Source: Subdoligranulum variabile | GTDB lineage: Bacteria; Bacillota; Clostridia; Oscillospirales; Ruminococcaceae | NCBI GenBank assembly: GCA_003343905.1 | Contig: QAKI01000007.1 | Span: forward strand, 1 to 64,000 | Direction of reading: 5' to 3' | Length of the DNA: 64,000 nucleotides | In this document: piece after piece, positions 42,348 to 50,065 of the stretch | How positions within the stretch are numbered: the stretch's first letter is position 1 | Layout of the letters: each line of letters opens with the position of its first letter | Made by a program: the position numbers and the translations under genes | Notes under the pieces: generated by a model | The model's input: only the letters and a program-made list of their open reading frames with translations | Databases searched by the model: none | Told to the model about the DNA's origin: nothing

Positions 42348-44009
42348 ATGATGATCCGCAATCTGCTGGTGCTGCCCGACGGCACCGAGCTGGGCGCGGG
42401 CACGCCGGGGCGCAACGCCCTGCGCAGCCTGCAATGGACCCATACGGTGAACGCGGGCACCGACCTGACCCCCGGCTCGGCCTGCGCCGACAGCATCGAA
42501 GCCGACATCTGGGTGCAGCCCGGCAGCGGGCCGGGCATCGCGGCGGGGGACGCGGTGACGCTCTACCGCGTGGGCGCGGACGGCGCGCGCACCCGCGCCG
42601 GTGTGTTCCTGGCCGAAAAGCCCACCCGCCGCAGCCGCGACCTCTACCACCTGACAGCCTACGACCCCATGGTCCGCGCCGAACAGGACCTTTCGCCCTG
42701 GCTGCGGGAACAGCAGGGCAGCTTTCCTATGACGCTGGACGCGCTGGTACAGGCGGTGGCTGCGGCCTGCGGGCTGACGGTGGCGAACGCCCTGCCCCGC
42801 AACGGGGACTACGCCGTGCGGGCCTTCTACGCCGACGGCCTGACCGGGCGGCAGCTTTTGCAGTGGGCGGCCCAGGCGGCCGGGTGCTATGTACACTGCA
42901 ACGACGCGGGCGCGCTGGAATTCGGCTGGTACGCCGACCGCCGCGGCGCGCGGGGGCTGTACCCCGGCGGCACGCCTGACCCGGCGCTGGGCGCCGCCTG
43001 GCCCTACCGGCAGGACGGCCTGACCTATGAGGACTACGCCGCCGCGCCCATCGACAAGGTGCAGATCCGCCAGAGCGGCAGCGACGTGGGGGTGGTCTGG
43101 CCGCCCGACGCTGCCGGGACCAACGCCCTGGTGCTGGAGGGCAACCTGCTGCTCACGGCCGAGAGCGCCGCCGCGCTGGAGCCCGTCGCACAGGCCTTGT
43201 ACGCGGCCGCCCAAAGCTGGCCCGCCTACACGCCCTGCACGGTGCGGGCCTTCGGGGACTGCCCGCCCGCCGCCGGGGAGCTGCTCTATGTGGACGCGCC
43301 CGACGGCCGCCGCCTGACGGTCTGCGTCACCAGCGCCGTCTGCACGGCGGACGGCGTGCGGCTGGAATCCACCGGCAATCCCCGGCGGGACAGCGTGGCC
43401 GCCGTCAACGAAGCGCGGCTCAACCTTACCGGCAAACTGCTGGAGATCCAGGCCGGCATCGACGGGCTGAACATCAAGGCCGCCGACCTGGCCGGGGATT
43501 ACACCCAGCTCAACCAGACCGTGGAGGGGCTGTCCCTCACGGTAGTCAAAAACGGCGAGGTGCGCACCGCCTTTGCGGCGGACAGCGCCAGCGTCACCAT
43601 CCGCAGCGGCACCATCACCTTTGCGGCCAACACGCTGGTGGTGGACAGCGACAACTTCCAGCTTACCCAGGGGGGCGACGTGTCCATCACCGGCACCTTC
43701 CACGCCACCGACGGCACCTCCCGCGTGGACGTGCAGGACGGCCTGCTGCGCATCTGGCGCAAACTCAACGACAACACCTGGCGGGAAGCCGCCACGCTGG
43801 CGTCGTCGGGCAGCAACGCGGCCATCGGCAACCTGTATCTGCTGGGTCCGGGGGCCACCGGCGGCCAGGTGTGGAACATGACGGCGTTTTCCGGCTATGC
43901 CGGGGGCGATTTCGCCATTTATAACGCCGCGCAGGAAGCCAAGTTCCAGGTCTACATCAACGGCAACGGCGAGGCCGAGGTCTGGGTCAACGGCGTCAAA
44001 CGATTTTGA
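42348..44009 (+). CDS. Phage tail hub/baseplate protein with C-terminal fibre-like part
   Basis: 553 aa. The first ~350 residues resemble gp18/tail-associated hub proteins (NALRSLQWTHTVNAGTDLTP, YHLTAYDPMVRAEQDLSPWL, DGLTGRQLLQWAAQAAGCYV). The last 200 (LEIQAGIDGLNIKAADLAGD ... IRSGTITFAANTLVV ... VYINGNGEAEVWVNGVKRF) are fibre-like beta repeats that probably contact the cell surface. GGGGGG before ATG 42348. No separate receptor-binding fibre gene follows. Confidence 0.78.
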   Translation: MMIRNLLVLPDGTELGAGTPGRNALRSLQWTHTVNAGTDLTPGSACADSIEADIWVQPGSGPGIAAGDAVTLYRVGADGARTRAGVFLAEKPTRRSRDLYHLTAYDPMVRAEQDLSPWLREQQGSFPMTLDALVQAVAAACGLTVANALPRNGDYAVRAFYADGLTGRQLLQWAAQAAGCYVHCNDAGALEFGWYADRRGARGLYPGGTPDPALGAAWPYRQDGLTYEDYAAAPIDKVQIRQSGSDVGVVWPPDAAGTNALVLEGNLLLTAESAAALEPVAQALYAAAQSWPAYTPCTVRAFGDCPPAAGELLYVDAPDGRRLTVCVTSAVCTADGVRLESTGNPRRDSVAAVNEARLNLTGKLLEIQAGIDGLNIKAADLAGDYTQLNQTVEGLSLTVVKNGEVRTAFAADSASVTIRSGTITFAANTLVVDSDNFQLTQGGDVSITGTFHATDGTSRVDVQDGLLRIWRKLNDNTWREAATLASSGSNAAIGNLYLLGPGATGGQVWNMTAFSGYAGGDFAIYNAAQEAKFQVYINGNGEAEVWVNGVKRF

Positions 44010-44025
44010 ACAGGGGGGAACATCC

Positions 44026-44211
44026 ATGAACGATAACGAAAAAGTGGCGGCCCTGGTGGACGGCCTGCTGCGGGAGGTCAACGCCTCCTGCCTGCCGCTG
44101 GCGGTCCGGGCCCTCGCGCTGGAAAACGTGCTGCTGCGGGTCAACAGCGCCCTGCACACGGCTGGCGCGCAGCCGGGCGCCGACGCCCCGGCGGAAGGGG
44201 GCGCGGCATGA
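44026..44211 (+). CDS. Small phage protein
   Basis: 61 aa, acidic-hydrophobic helix (EKVAALVDGLLREVNASCLP) with Ala/Pro tail. GGGGGG precedes ATG 44026; overlaps the lysin by 4 bp. Small proteins like this precede lysin genes in many phages; function unknown. Confidence 0.65.
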   Translation: MNDNEKVAALVDGLLREVNASCLPLAVRALALENVLLRVNSALHTAGAQPGADAPAEGGAA

Positions 44212-44867
44212 ACCAGACCGGCATCTTTGCGGGCCGCGTGCAGATCCCCTACGCCTACGGCTGCTTCGGCTGGACGCGGGGCGGCGGCAGCGTGTGGCAC
44301 GGCGGTATCGACCTGGTGGGCGCGGACGACGCCACCATCCGCATGCCGTATTACACGGCGGCGGACGGCAGCCGGAAGGCCATCCGGGGCACCGTCGTCA
44401 CGGCGCGCATCGTGACGGACCACAGCAACCGCACGTGGGAATGGGGCTGGTACGTCTGCGTGCAGCTCGACGCCGCCCAGACGCCCGACGCGGTGAATTA
44501 TCTCTACTTCTGCCACTGTGAACGCCTGCTGGTGCAGGCGGGCCAGCGCGTGCAGAGCGGCGACGCGCTGGCCGTCATGGGCAACAGCGGCAACGCGGCG
44601 CTGAACGACCCGCCCTATAAGCACTGCCACCTGGAAGCGCGCGCCACGGCCACCGGCACGGGGCTGGACCCCACGGCCTACAGCGGCACGGCCAACGCGG
44701 CGGGCAGCTACGGCAGCGCGGGGGACGCGCCGCAGGGGGAAAGCCGCCTGCAGATCATCACGATCGGCCCGGTGAGCCAGGGCGACGCCGACGCGATCCT
44801 GGCGGCCGCCCGCGCCCGCGGGCTGGACAGGCAGGGCCTGTACACCAGCCGCTGGGCCGAGGGGTGA
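44208..44867 (+). CDS. Phage M23-family peptidoglycan endopeptidase (lysin)
   Basis: 219 aa. Zinc ligands are seen as HGGIDLVGADD (H-x3-D) and CHLEAR within KHCHLEARAT (H-x-H), the LytM/M23 pattern, with VQAGQRVQSGDALAVMGNSG between. A C-terminal module (RLQIITIGPVSQGDADAILA ... LYTSRWAEG) looks SPOR-like and may bind the wall. No signal peptide, so release depends on the holin. Confidence 0.85.
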   Translation: MNQTGIFAGRVQIPYAYGCFGWTRGGGSVWHGGIDLVGADDATIRMPYYTAADGSRKAIRGTVVTARIVTDHSNRTWEWGWYVCVQLDAAQTPDAVNYLYFCHCERLLVQAGQRVQSGDALAVMGNSGNAALNDPPYKHCHLEARATATGTGLDPTAYSGTANAAGSYGSAGDAPQGESRLQIITIGPVSQGDADAILAAARARGLDRQGLYTSRWAEG

Positions 44868-44872
44868 CGCCC

Positions 44873-45196
44873 ATGCAGGCGTTGGCGGATGCGCTGGCCG
44901 CCGCCCTGACGGCGGTGCTGCCGCTGGCCACGGCGCTGGCAGGCTGGGCGGCGGGCAAGCTGGGGCGCGGCCGCCGGGCGGACAAGGCGCTGACCGAGGG
45001 CGTCAAGAGCCTGCTGCGGGGGCAGATCATCGACCTGGGGCTGCACTACATCCGCGCGGGCGAGATCCCGCCCTACGGGCTGGACACGCTCGAAAACTAT
45101 TATGCCGCCTATGTGGACCTGGGCGACGGCGACCGCAGTACCCACGATATTCTGGACCGCTGCCGCCGCCTGCCCATCCGGGGCGGCGGCGACTGA
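44873..45196 (+). CDS. Phage membrane protein, holin-cluster
   Basis: 107 aa from ATG 44873 (GAGGGG upstream); GTG 44864 is an alternative overlapping the lysin stop. One N-terminal helix (LAAALTAVLPLATALAGWAA), basic stretch, then SLLRGQIIDLGLHYIRAGEI and LENYYAAYVDLGDGD, a layout common in small proteins of phage lysis cassettes. Confidence 0.7.
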   Translation: MQALADALAAALTAVLPLATALAGWAAGKLGRGRRADKALTEGVKSLLRGQIIDLGLHYIRAGEIPPYGLDTLENYYAAYVDLGDGDRSTHDILDRCRRLPIRGGGD

Positions 45197-45215
45197 AAAG
45201 CGAGGGGGAAAAAGA

Positions 45216-45440
45216 ATGGATAAAAAGAAGATCGCTATGTGGCTGCGCGCGGCGGGCGTCCGCGCCGTCAAGACGGTGGCGCAGACGGCGGTGGCGACCA
45301 TCGGCACGGCGGCGGCCCTGGGCGAGGTGGACTGGCGGCTGGTGGCAAGCGCCGCCGCGCTGGCGGGGGTGCTCTCCCTGCTGACCAGCGTGGCGGGCCT
45401 GCCGGAACTGCCGAACACGGCAGGCGGGACCGGCCGCTGA
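45216..45440 (+). CDS. Phage holin (r1t-type)
   Basis: 74 aa. RAVKTVAQTAVATIGTAAAL and LVASAAALAGVLSLLTSVAG give two helices with a short linker, matching the r1t-type holin signature including the terminal LPELPN. It makes membrane holes to release the lysin. ATG 45216 after GAGGGGG. Last gene of the cassette. Confidence 0.87.
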   Translation: MDKKKIAMWLRAAGVRAVKTVAQTAVATIGTAAALGEVDWRLVASAAALAGVLSLLTSVAGLPELPNTAGGTGR

Positions 45441-45501
45441 GCCGCATTTGGGGCCGGAAGAAATTTTTTTGAAAAAAAGCAGAACTTTTTCCAAAAAGGG
45501 G

Positions 45502-45530
45502 TTGACATCTGGGGGCAGGTGTAGTATTAT
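45502..45530 (+). promoter_or_regulatory. Promoter of tRNA-Arg
   Basis: TTGACA (45502-45507), 17 bp, TATTAT (45525-45530), 14 bp before the tRNA. Confidence 0.85.
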
Positions 45531-45543
45531 ACTAACTGCACTT

Positions 45544-45620
45544 GCGCCGGTAGCTCAGCTGGATAGAGTGTCTGACTACGAATCAGAAGGTCGGGAGTTC
45601 GAGTCTCTTCCGGCGCACCA
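45544..45620 (+). tRNA. tRNA-Arg (anticodon ACG)
   Basis: Acceptor GCGCCGG / CCGGCGC with encoded ACCA end; D arm TAGCTCAGCTGGATAGAG; anticodon stem CTGACT-ACG-AATCAG; T arm GGGAGTTCGAGTCTC. 77 nt. It borders the phage cassette on the right, but no second copy of its 3' end was seen to mark an att site. Confidence 0.96.
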
Positions 45621-45626
45621 AGTGAC

Positions 45627-45662
45627 AAGCCGCATCCCAGTTTTGGGATGCGGCTTTTTTGT
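45627..45662 (+). terminator. Rho-independent terminator after tRNA-Arg
   Basis: 13 bp stem AAGCCGCATCCCA / TGGGATGCGGCTT then TTTTTG. Confidence 0.93.
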
Positions 45663-45679
45663 TGGCGCCGAATAGGCAA

Positions 45680-46409
45680 GATAAAAACCCCCGGTTCAAC
45701 TGGGGGTCAGTAAAAAACACTTTAGAACAAGAAAGAACCTCCAGTGCTAAAATAGAAGAGGTCTGGCAACCACAAAAAAGGAGCACTGGAGGTTCGTGTC
45801 AATGGATGACGTAAAAAGTTTATCACATAGTAAGTATAGATGCAAATATCATATTGTCTTTGCACCGAAATATCGCAGGCAAATTATCTACAAAAAGATA
45901 AAAGCAGATGTAGGAAAAATTCTGCGGGAGTTATGCGAGAGAAGAGGTGTGACAATCATCGAGGCAGAATGCTGCCCCGATCACATCCACATGCTGGTAG
46001 AGATACCACCGCACATGAGTGTAGCAAGTTTCATGGGATACTTAAAAAGCAAAAGCAGTTTGATGATCTTTGACAAACACGCGAATCTAAAATACAAGTA
46101 TGGGAATCGGCATTTCTGGTGCAGAGGATATTACGTTGATACAGTGGGAAAATACGAAGGAGCCATACGAGAATACATTCGCAATCAACTGCAAGACGAT
46201 ATAGCCAACGACCAGTTGAGCTTGAAAGAGTTTGTAGACCCATTCACCGGAGAGAAGGTAAAAAAGGCATAAAAAGAGCCCCCGAGTAGGGGGCTGCCCG
46301 TGGTGAAAGTGTGGTTGCCAGACTTTTCAGTGCTCCCTTTAGGGAGCTACCACAGGGAGTAAGCCCTTATAGGGCCTGTTCAAACCACCCGTTCAACGGG
46401 TGGTTTTGA
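45680..46409 (+). mobile_element. IS200-type insertion sequence A
   Basis: Single-gene element with left-end hairpin CCCCCGGTTCAACTGGGGG (about 45688) and right-end hairpin CCACCCGTTCAACGGGTGG (about 46387). A 14 bp inverted repeat (45735-45748 / 45782-45795) has the transposase ribosome site GGAGG in its right arm. Loop segment GTCTGGCAACCACA (45761-45774) is fully complementary to 46310-46323 just after the gene. Ends approximate. Confidence 0.8.
45802..46272 (+). CDS. tnpA: IS200/IS605-family transposase TnpA (element A)
   Basis: 156 aa Y1 single-strand DNA transposase. HUH motif in CCPDHIHMLVEIP and the catalytic Tyr region in RGYYVDTVGKYE; KYHIVFAPKYRRQIIY at the N-terminus is the family signature. 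No tnpB partner. Start at ATG 45802, nine bases after GGAGG; GTG 45796 would be too close. GC content is clearly below that of the surrounding genes. Confidence 0.9.
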   Translation: MDDVKSLSHSKYRCKYHIVFAPKYRRQIIYKKIKADVGKILRELCERRGVTIIEAECCPDHIHMLVEIPPHMSVASFMGYLKSKSSLMIFDKHANLKYKYGNRHFWCRGYYVDTVGKYEGAIREYIRNQLQDDIANDQLSLKEFVDPFTGEKVKKA

Positions 46410-47125
46410 TTAGTGCTTTAGCAAAGACCTTTCGCGAATAAGCGAAAGGTCAACAACCGCCCGCTATGCGGGTGGATTAAAGCTTAAGCAAAGAAACATC
46501 CTTTCCGGTAAAATAGAGATTGTTCAAGCCTCTAAAAAACCAGGAAAGGATGTTTCTTGTGGCAAATAGTTTAGCACATACCAAATGGATATGCAAGTAT
46601 CACATTGTTTTTACACCGAAGTACCGTCGAAAAGTAATCTATAAAGAGTTGAGAAAAGATATCCAGCAAATCATAAAAGATTTGTGTAAGTGGAAAGGAG
46701 TAGAAATTATAGAAGGGCATATGATGCCGGATCATATACATATTCTGGTAAGTATACCGCCCAAATACAGTGTATCTCAATTCATGGGATATCTCAAAGG
46801 GAAAAGTGCAATGATGATATTTGAAAGGCATGCAAACCTGAAATATAAATTTGGGAATAGAAATTTCTGGGCAACAGGATATTATGTGAGTACAGTAGGA
46901 ATCAATACTGCGACAATACAAAAATATATCCGGGAGCAAGAAAAGCAGGATCAAATAGAAGATAGTTTAAGCAAGAAGGAGTATGCAGACCCTTTCAAGG
47001 GTAGCAAGTAATCATACCACCAGAGGCTTGAACGAAGTGAAAGCCAGCGTCATTCAGGCGCTGGCTTTTATCTCGGCCTTATAGGCCGCTCGTCATGCCA
47101 CCCCTCTTAGGGGTGGTCATGACTT
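46410..47125 (+). mobile_element. IS200-type insertion sequence B
   Basis: Directly adjacent to element A. Left hairpins GACCTTTCGC/GCGAAAGGTC and CCGCCCGCTATGCGGGTGG, right hairpin CCACCCCTCTTAGGGGTGG. A 16 bp inverted repeat (46491-46506 / 46543-46558) includes the ribosome site. Loop segment GTTCAAGCCTCT (46522-46533) is complementary to 47022-47033 after the gene. Sequence differs strongly from A but architecture is the same. Confidence 0.8.
46559..47011 (+). CDS. tnpA: IS200/IS605-family transposase TnpA (element B)
   Basis: 150 aa. HUH motif in MMPDHIHILVSIP, Tyr region in TGYYVSTVGIN, KYHIVFTPKYRRKVIY at the N-terminus. GTG 46559 chosen, nine bases after GGAAAGG; ATG 46550 lies too close to it. 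AT-richer than the host genes and intact. Confidence 0.9.
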   Translation: MANSLAHTKWICKYHIVFTPKYRRKVIYKELRKDIQQIIKDLCKWKGVEIIEGHMMPDHIHILVSIPPKYSVSQFMGYLKGKSAMMIFERHANLKYKFGNRNFWATGYYVSTVGINTATIQKYIREQEKQDQIEDSLSKKEYADPFKGSK

Positions 47126-47142
47126 TTGTTGCATGCGGCCGG

Positions 47143-47802
47143 CTATTCGGCGATCTGTTCGCGCAGCCGTTCCAGCGAGGGGATCAGGATGTGGTGGTCC
47201 CGCAGTTCCAGCAGCCCGTCGGCCCGCAGTTGGGTGATCAGGCGGTTGACGCTGTTGCGGGTGGAAATGCCGCAGAAGCCCGCGATGTCCTCATACGGCA
47301 CGACGAAGTCGATCAGGGTGCCGCCCTCGGCCGGGCGGCCGAACTGCTGGGCCAGATTGAGCAGGAACCCGCAGATGACGCCGCGCTTGCTGTTCATGGC
47401 CATAAGCTGCTGGTTGTGGATGCTTTCGTTCCAACGCTGGCGGTAATACTCCTTGACGTACTGCTGCAGCACCGGGTCCCGGTTCAGGTTCTGCCACAGC
47501 GCAACGCGCGGCACCTTGTAAAAAATGGCCTTTTCGCTCTCCACCCGGATGTTGAAGGGGGCGCTGGTGAAGGTGGAAACTTCGTCCCGCAGCAGCGAGA
47601 TCAGGGACGGCCCTTTCAGGTAGGCGATGTTGAACTCCCTGCCGTTTTTCAGGATGATGCTGGTCTTTACGACCCCGTAGGCCAGCACATAGGTGAACGG
47701 CTGGTCCAGCCCGCAGTAGGCCAGGTAGGCATGGCGGGGCCGTTCCTCCGACGTATAGCCCCATTGCCGAAGCTGTTCCAGCAGATAGGCGTCACGGTCC
47801 AT
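47143..47802 (-). CDS. Crp/Fnr-family regulator (LarR-like)
   Basis: 219 aa. cNMP-binding-like beta-roll (PFTYVLAYGVVKTSIILKNG), then the C-terminal Crp HTH (VPYEDIAGFCGISTRNSVNR LITQ region). It lacks an obvious phosphate-binding cassette, so the ligand is unlikely to be cAMP. AAAGGAGG upstream of ATG 47802; the longer frame to 47910 runs through the divergent promoter. Divergent from larA, which fits the Crp-family LarR regulators of lactate racemase operons. Confidence 0.82.
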   Translation of the reverse strand: MDRDAYLLEQLRQWGYTSEERPRHAYLAYCGLDQPFTYVLAYGVVKTSIILKNGREFNIAYLKGPSLISLLRDEVSTFTSAPFNIRVESEKAIFYKVPRVALWQNLNRDPVLQQYVKEYYRQRWNESIHNQQLMAMNSKRGVICGFLLNLAQQFGRPAEGGTLIDFVVPYEDIAGFCGISTRNSVNRLITQLRADGLLELRDHHILIPSLERLREQIAE

Positions 47803-47926
47803 CGTTCCTGTTCCCTCCTTTGTGTAACAAATGATACCATCTTTTGGGGTGGTTGTCCAGTTCCCGCCATGGTACACTATAGCGCGTTTTGGAAATACAA
47901 CGATCACCAAAGGAAGTGTTCAGTCC

Positions 47927-49201
47927 ATGAAAGAGATCTGCCTGCCTTATGACACGGGAACGCAGACCGTTCATCTGCCGGAAAAGAACCTGGCCGGGGT
48001 CCTGGTCTCCCGCCAGGCGGCCTATCAGCCCCCCAAAAGCGGCGCCGAACTGGTCGAGGATTCCCTGGACCACCCGATCGGTTCCCCCAGCCTGGAGGAA
48101 CTGGCCCGGGGCAAAAAGAACATCGTCATTATCAGTTCGGACCACACCCGGCCGGTCCCCTCGGCCATCATCATGCCCATCCTGCTGCGGCGGCTGCGCA
48201 GCGCGGCGCCCGGCGCGCGCATCCGCATCCTGGTCGCCACGGGCTTCCACCGCGCTTCGACCCGCGAAGAACTGGTCGCCAAATACGGCCGGGAGATCGT
48301 GGACCATGAGGAGATCGTCATGCACGACGCCCGCGACGACGCCGCCATGGCGGACATCGGCGCGCTGCCCAGCGGCGGCCGCTGCCTGATCAACCGCACC
48401 GCCGTCGAGGCGGACCTGCTGCTGGCCGAAGGCTTTATCGAGGCGCATTTCTTCGCCGGATTTTCCGGCGGGCGCAAGGCCGTCCTGCCCGGCATCGCCA
48501 GCTACAAGACCATCCAGGCCAACCACTGCGGCGCGTTCATCGCCGCGCCGGAATGCCGCACCGGCAACCTGGAACACAATAAGATCCATGCCGATATGGT
48601 CTTTGCGGCGCGCGCGGCCAAACTGGCCTTCATCGTCAACGTCGTCCTCAACGAGAAAAAAGAGATCATCGGTTCCTTTGCCGGGGATATGGAACAGGCC
48701 CATCTGGCCGGGTGCCGCTTCGTCAAGGAACTGGCCCGCGTGGACAAAGTCCCCTGCGACATCGCCATCTCCACCAACGGCGGCTACCCGCTGGACCAGA
48801 ACGTGTACCAGGCCGTCAAGGGCATGACCGCCGCCGAAGCCACCGTGCGGGAGGGCGGCACGATCATCATGGTCGCGGGCTGCCGCGACGGCCACGGCGG
48901 CCAGGCGTTCTTTGACAACATCGCCCGGGCGGAATCCCCGCAGGCGTTCCTGGAACGCGCCGCCGCCACCCCGCGGCTGGAAACGGTCCCCGAACAGTGG
49001 ACCAGCCAGATTCTGGCCCGCATCCTGGTAAAGTACCATGTGATCCTGGTGTCCGACCTGCTGGACCCGGCCATTGCCGCCGCGCTGCATATGGAACTGG
49101 CGCCCAACGTGGACGAAGCACTGGCCCGCGCCCTGCTGCGCGCAGGCGGGGACGCCCGCGTCGCGGTCATCCCGGACGGGCTTTCGGTCGTCGTACAGTA
49201 A
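47927..49201 (+). CDS. larA: Nickel-dependent lactate racemase
   Basis: 424 aa. Interconverts D- and L-lactate with a nickel-pincer (NPN) cofactor on a Lys. Conserved blocks: ISSDHTRPVPS, VATGFHRASTREEL, EAHFFAGFSGGRKAVLPGIA (Lys that carries the pincer is in GGRK) followed by NHCG, and STNGGYPLDQNVYQ. ATG 47927 after AAAGGAAG. The cofactor genes larB, larC and larE are not in the window and must lie elsewhere. Confidence 0.92.
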   Translation: MKEICLPYDTGTQTVHLPEKNLAGVLVSRQAAYQPPKSGAELVEDSLDHPIGSPSLEELARGKKNIVIISSDHTRPVPSAIIMPILLRRLRSAAPGARIRILVATGFHRASTREELVAKYGREIVDHEEIVMHDARDDAAMADIGALPSGGRCLINRTAVEADLLLAEGFIEAHFFAGFSGGRKAVLPGIASYKTIQANHCGAFIAAPECRTGNLEHNKIHADMVFAARAAKLAFIVNVVLNEKKEIIGSFAGDMEQAHLAGCRFVKELARVDKVPCDIAISTNGGYPLDQNVYQAVKGMTAAEATVREGGTIIMVAGCRDGHGGQAFFDNIARAESPQAFLERAAATPRLETVPEQWTSQILARILVKYHVILVSDLLDPAIAAALHMELAPNVDEALARALLRAGGDARVAVIPDGLSVVVQ

Positions 49202-49220
49202 ACCATAACGGAGGAGTATC

Positions 49221-49931
49221 ATGCTGCATAATGTGATCGCCGAGTTCCTCGGCACCGGGCTGATGATCGTTTTCGGCGTCGGCGTACACTGCGACGAGGT
49301 GCTGAAAAACAGCAAATACCGCGGGTCCGGCCATCTGTTCGCCATCACCACCTGGGGGTTCGGCATCTCGGTGGTGCTGATGATCTTCGGCGGCGTCTGC
49401 CTGAACCCCGCCATGGCGCTGGCCCAGGCCATTCTGGGGATGATCCCCTGGAGCGCCTTCATCCCCTATTCCCTTGCCGAGATGGCGGGCGCGTTCGTGG
49501 GCGCGCTGATCTGCTATGTGATGTATGCCGACCAGTTCCGCGCCAGCGAGAAGGAGGTGGACCCCATTGCGGTCCGCAACATCTTCTCCACCAATCCGCC
49601 GATGCGGGACCTGCCCCGCAACTATTTTGTGGAAGCCTTTGCCACCACGGTCTTTTTGACGGCCATCCTGGCCATCGCCCAAAACTATGAAAGCTGGCTG
49701 CCGCTGGGCGTCGGCATCCTGGTCTGGGCGGTCGGCATGGGCTTTGGCGGCACCACCGGCTTTGCCATGAACCAGGCGCGCGACCTGGGGCCGCGGCTGG
49801 CGTACCAGCTTCTTCCCATCCGCAACAAGGCGGACAATGACTGGCGCTACGGCCTGCTGGTGCCCGGCACGGCGCCCTTTGTGGGGGCGGTGCTGGCCGC
49901 GCTGTTCTGCCGGTTCTTCCTGGGGATGTAA
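49221..49931 (+). CDS. larD: Lactate-permeable aquaglyceroporin (LarD-like MIP)
   Basis: 236 aa, six helices. The first pore motif is NPA (GVCLNPAMALAQ) and the second is NQA (FAMNQARDLGPRLAY) where NPA is usual. GATGFGG-like GMGFGGTTGFAMNQ lines the pore. Clustering right after larA (19 bp) matches LarD, a channel for D-lactate. GGAGG before ATG 49221. Confidence 0.87.
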   Translation: MLHNVIAEFLGTGLMIVFGVGVHCDEVLKNSKYRGSGHLFAITTWGFGISVVLMIFGGVCLNPAMALAQAILGMIPWSAFIPYSLAEMAGAFVGALICYVMYADQFRASEKEVDPIAVRNIFSTNPPMRDLPRNYFVEAFATTVFLTAILAIAQNYESWLPLGVGILVWAVGMGFGGTTGFAMNQARDLGPRLAYQLLPIRNKADNDWRYGLLVPGTAPFVGAVLAALFCRFFLGM

Positions 49932-49975
49932 CGCCCCCCCCCGGCGTACCCTGTGTTTTGCACACGATGATAAAA

Positions 49976-50012
49976 GGCGGACCGGCCCGTGCTTTCGGCA
50001 CGGGCCGGTCCG
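49976..50012 (+). terminator. Hairpin terminator after larD
   Basis: GGCGGACCGGCCCGTGC / GCACGGGCCGGTCCGTC stem with TTTCG loop. Few T residues follow, so termination may be weak. Confidence 0.6.
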
Positions 50013-50065
50013 TCTGTGTGTAAAAGTGTGTAAAAAGTGCCGTTTGGCGCGCGCGCCCCGGCGGG

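Noticed and set aside
45544..45620. tRNA-Arg as phage attachment site
   Set aside because: No duplicate of the tRNA 3' half was found near 33.3 kb, and there is no integrase.
45680..47125. IS605-type element with tnpB
   Set aside because: No second gene is present; each element has only the Y1 transposase, as in IS200.
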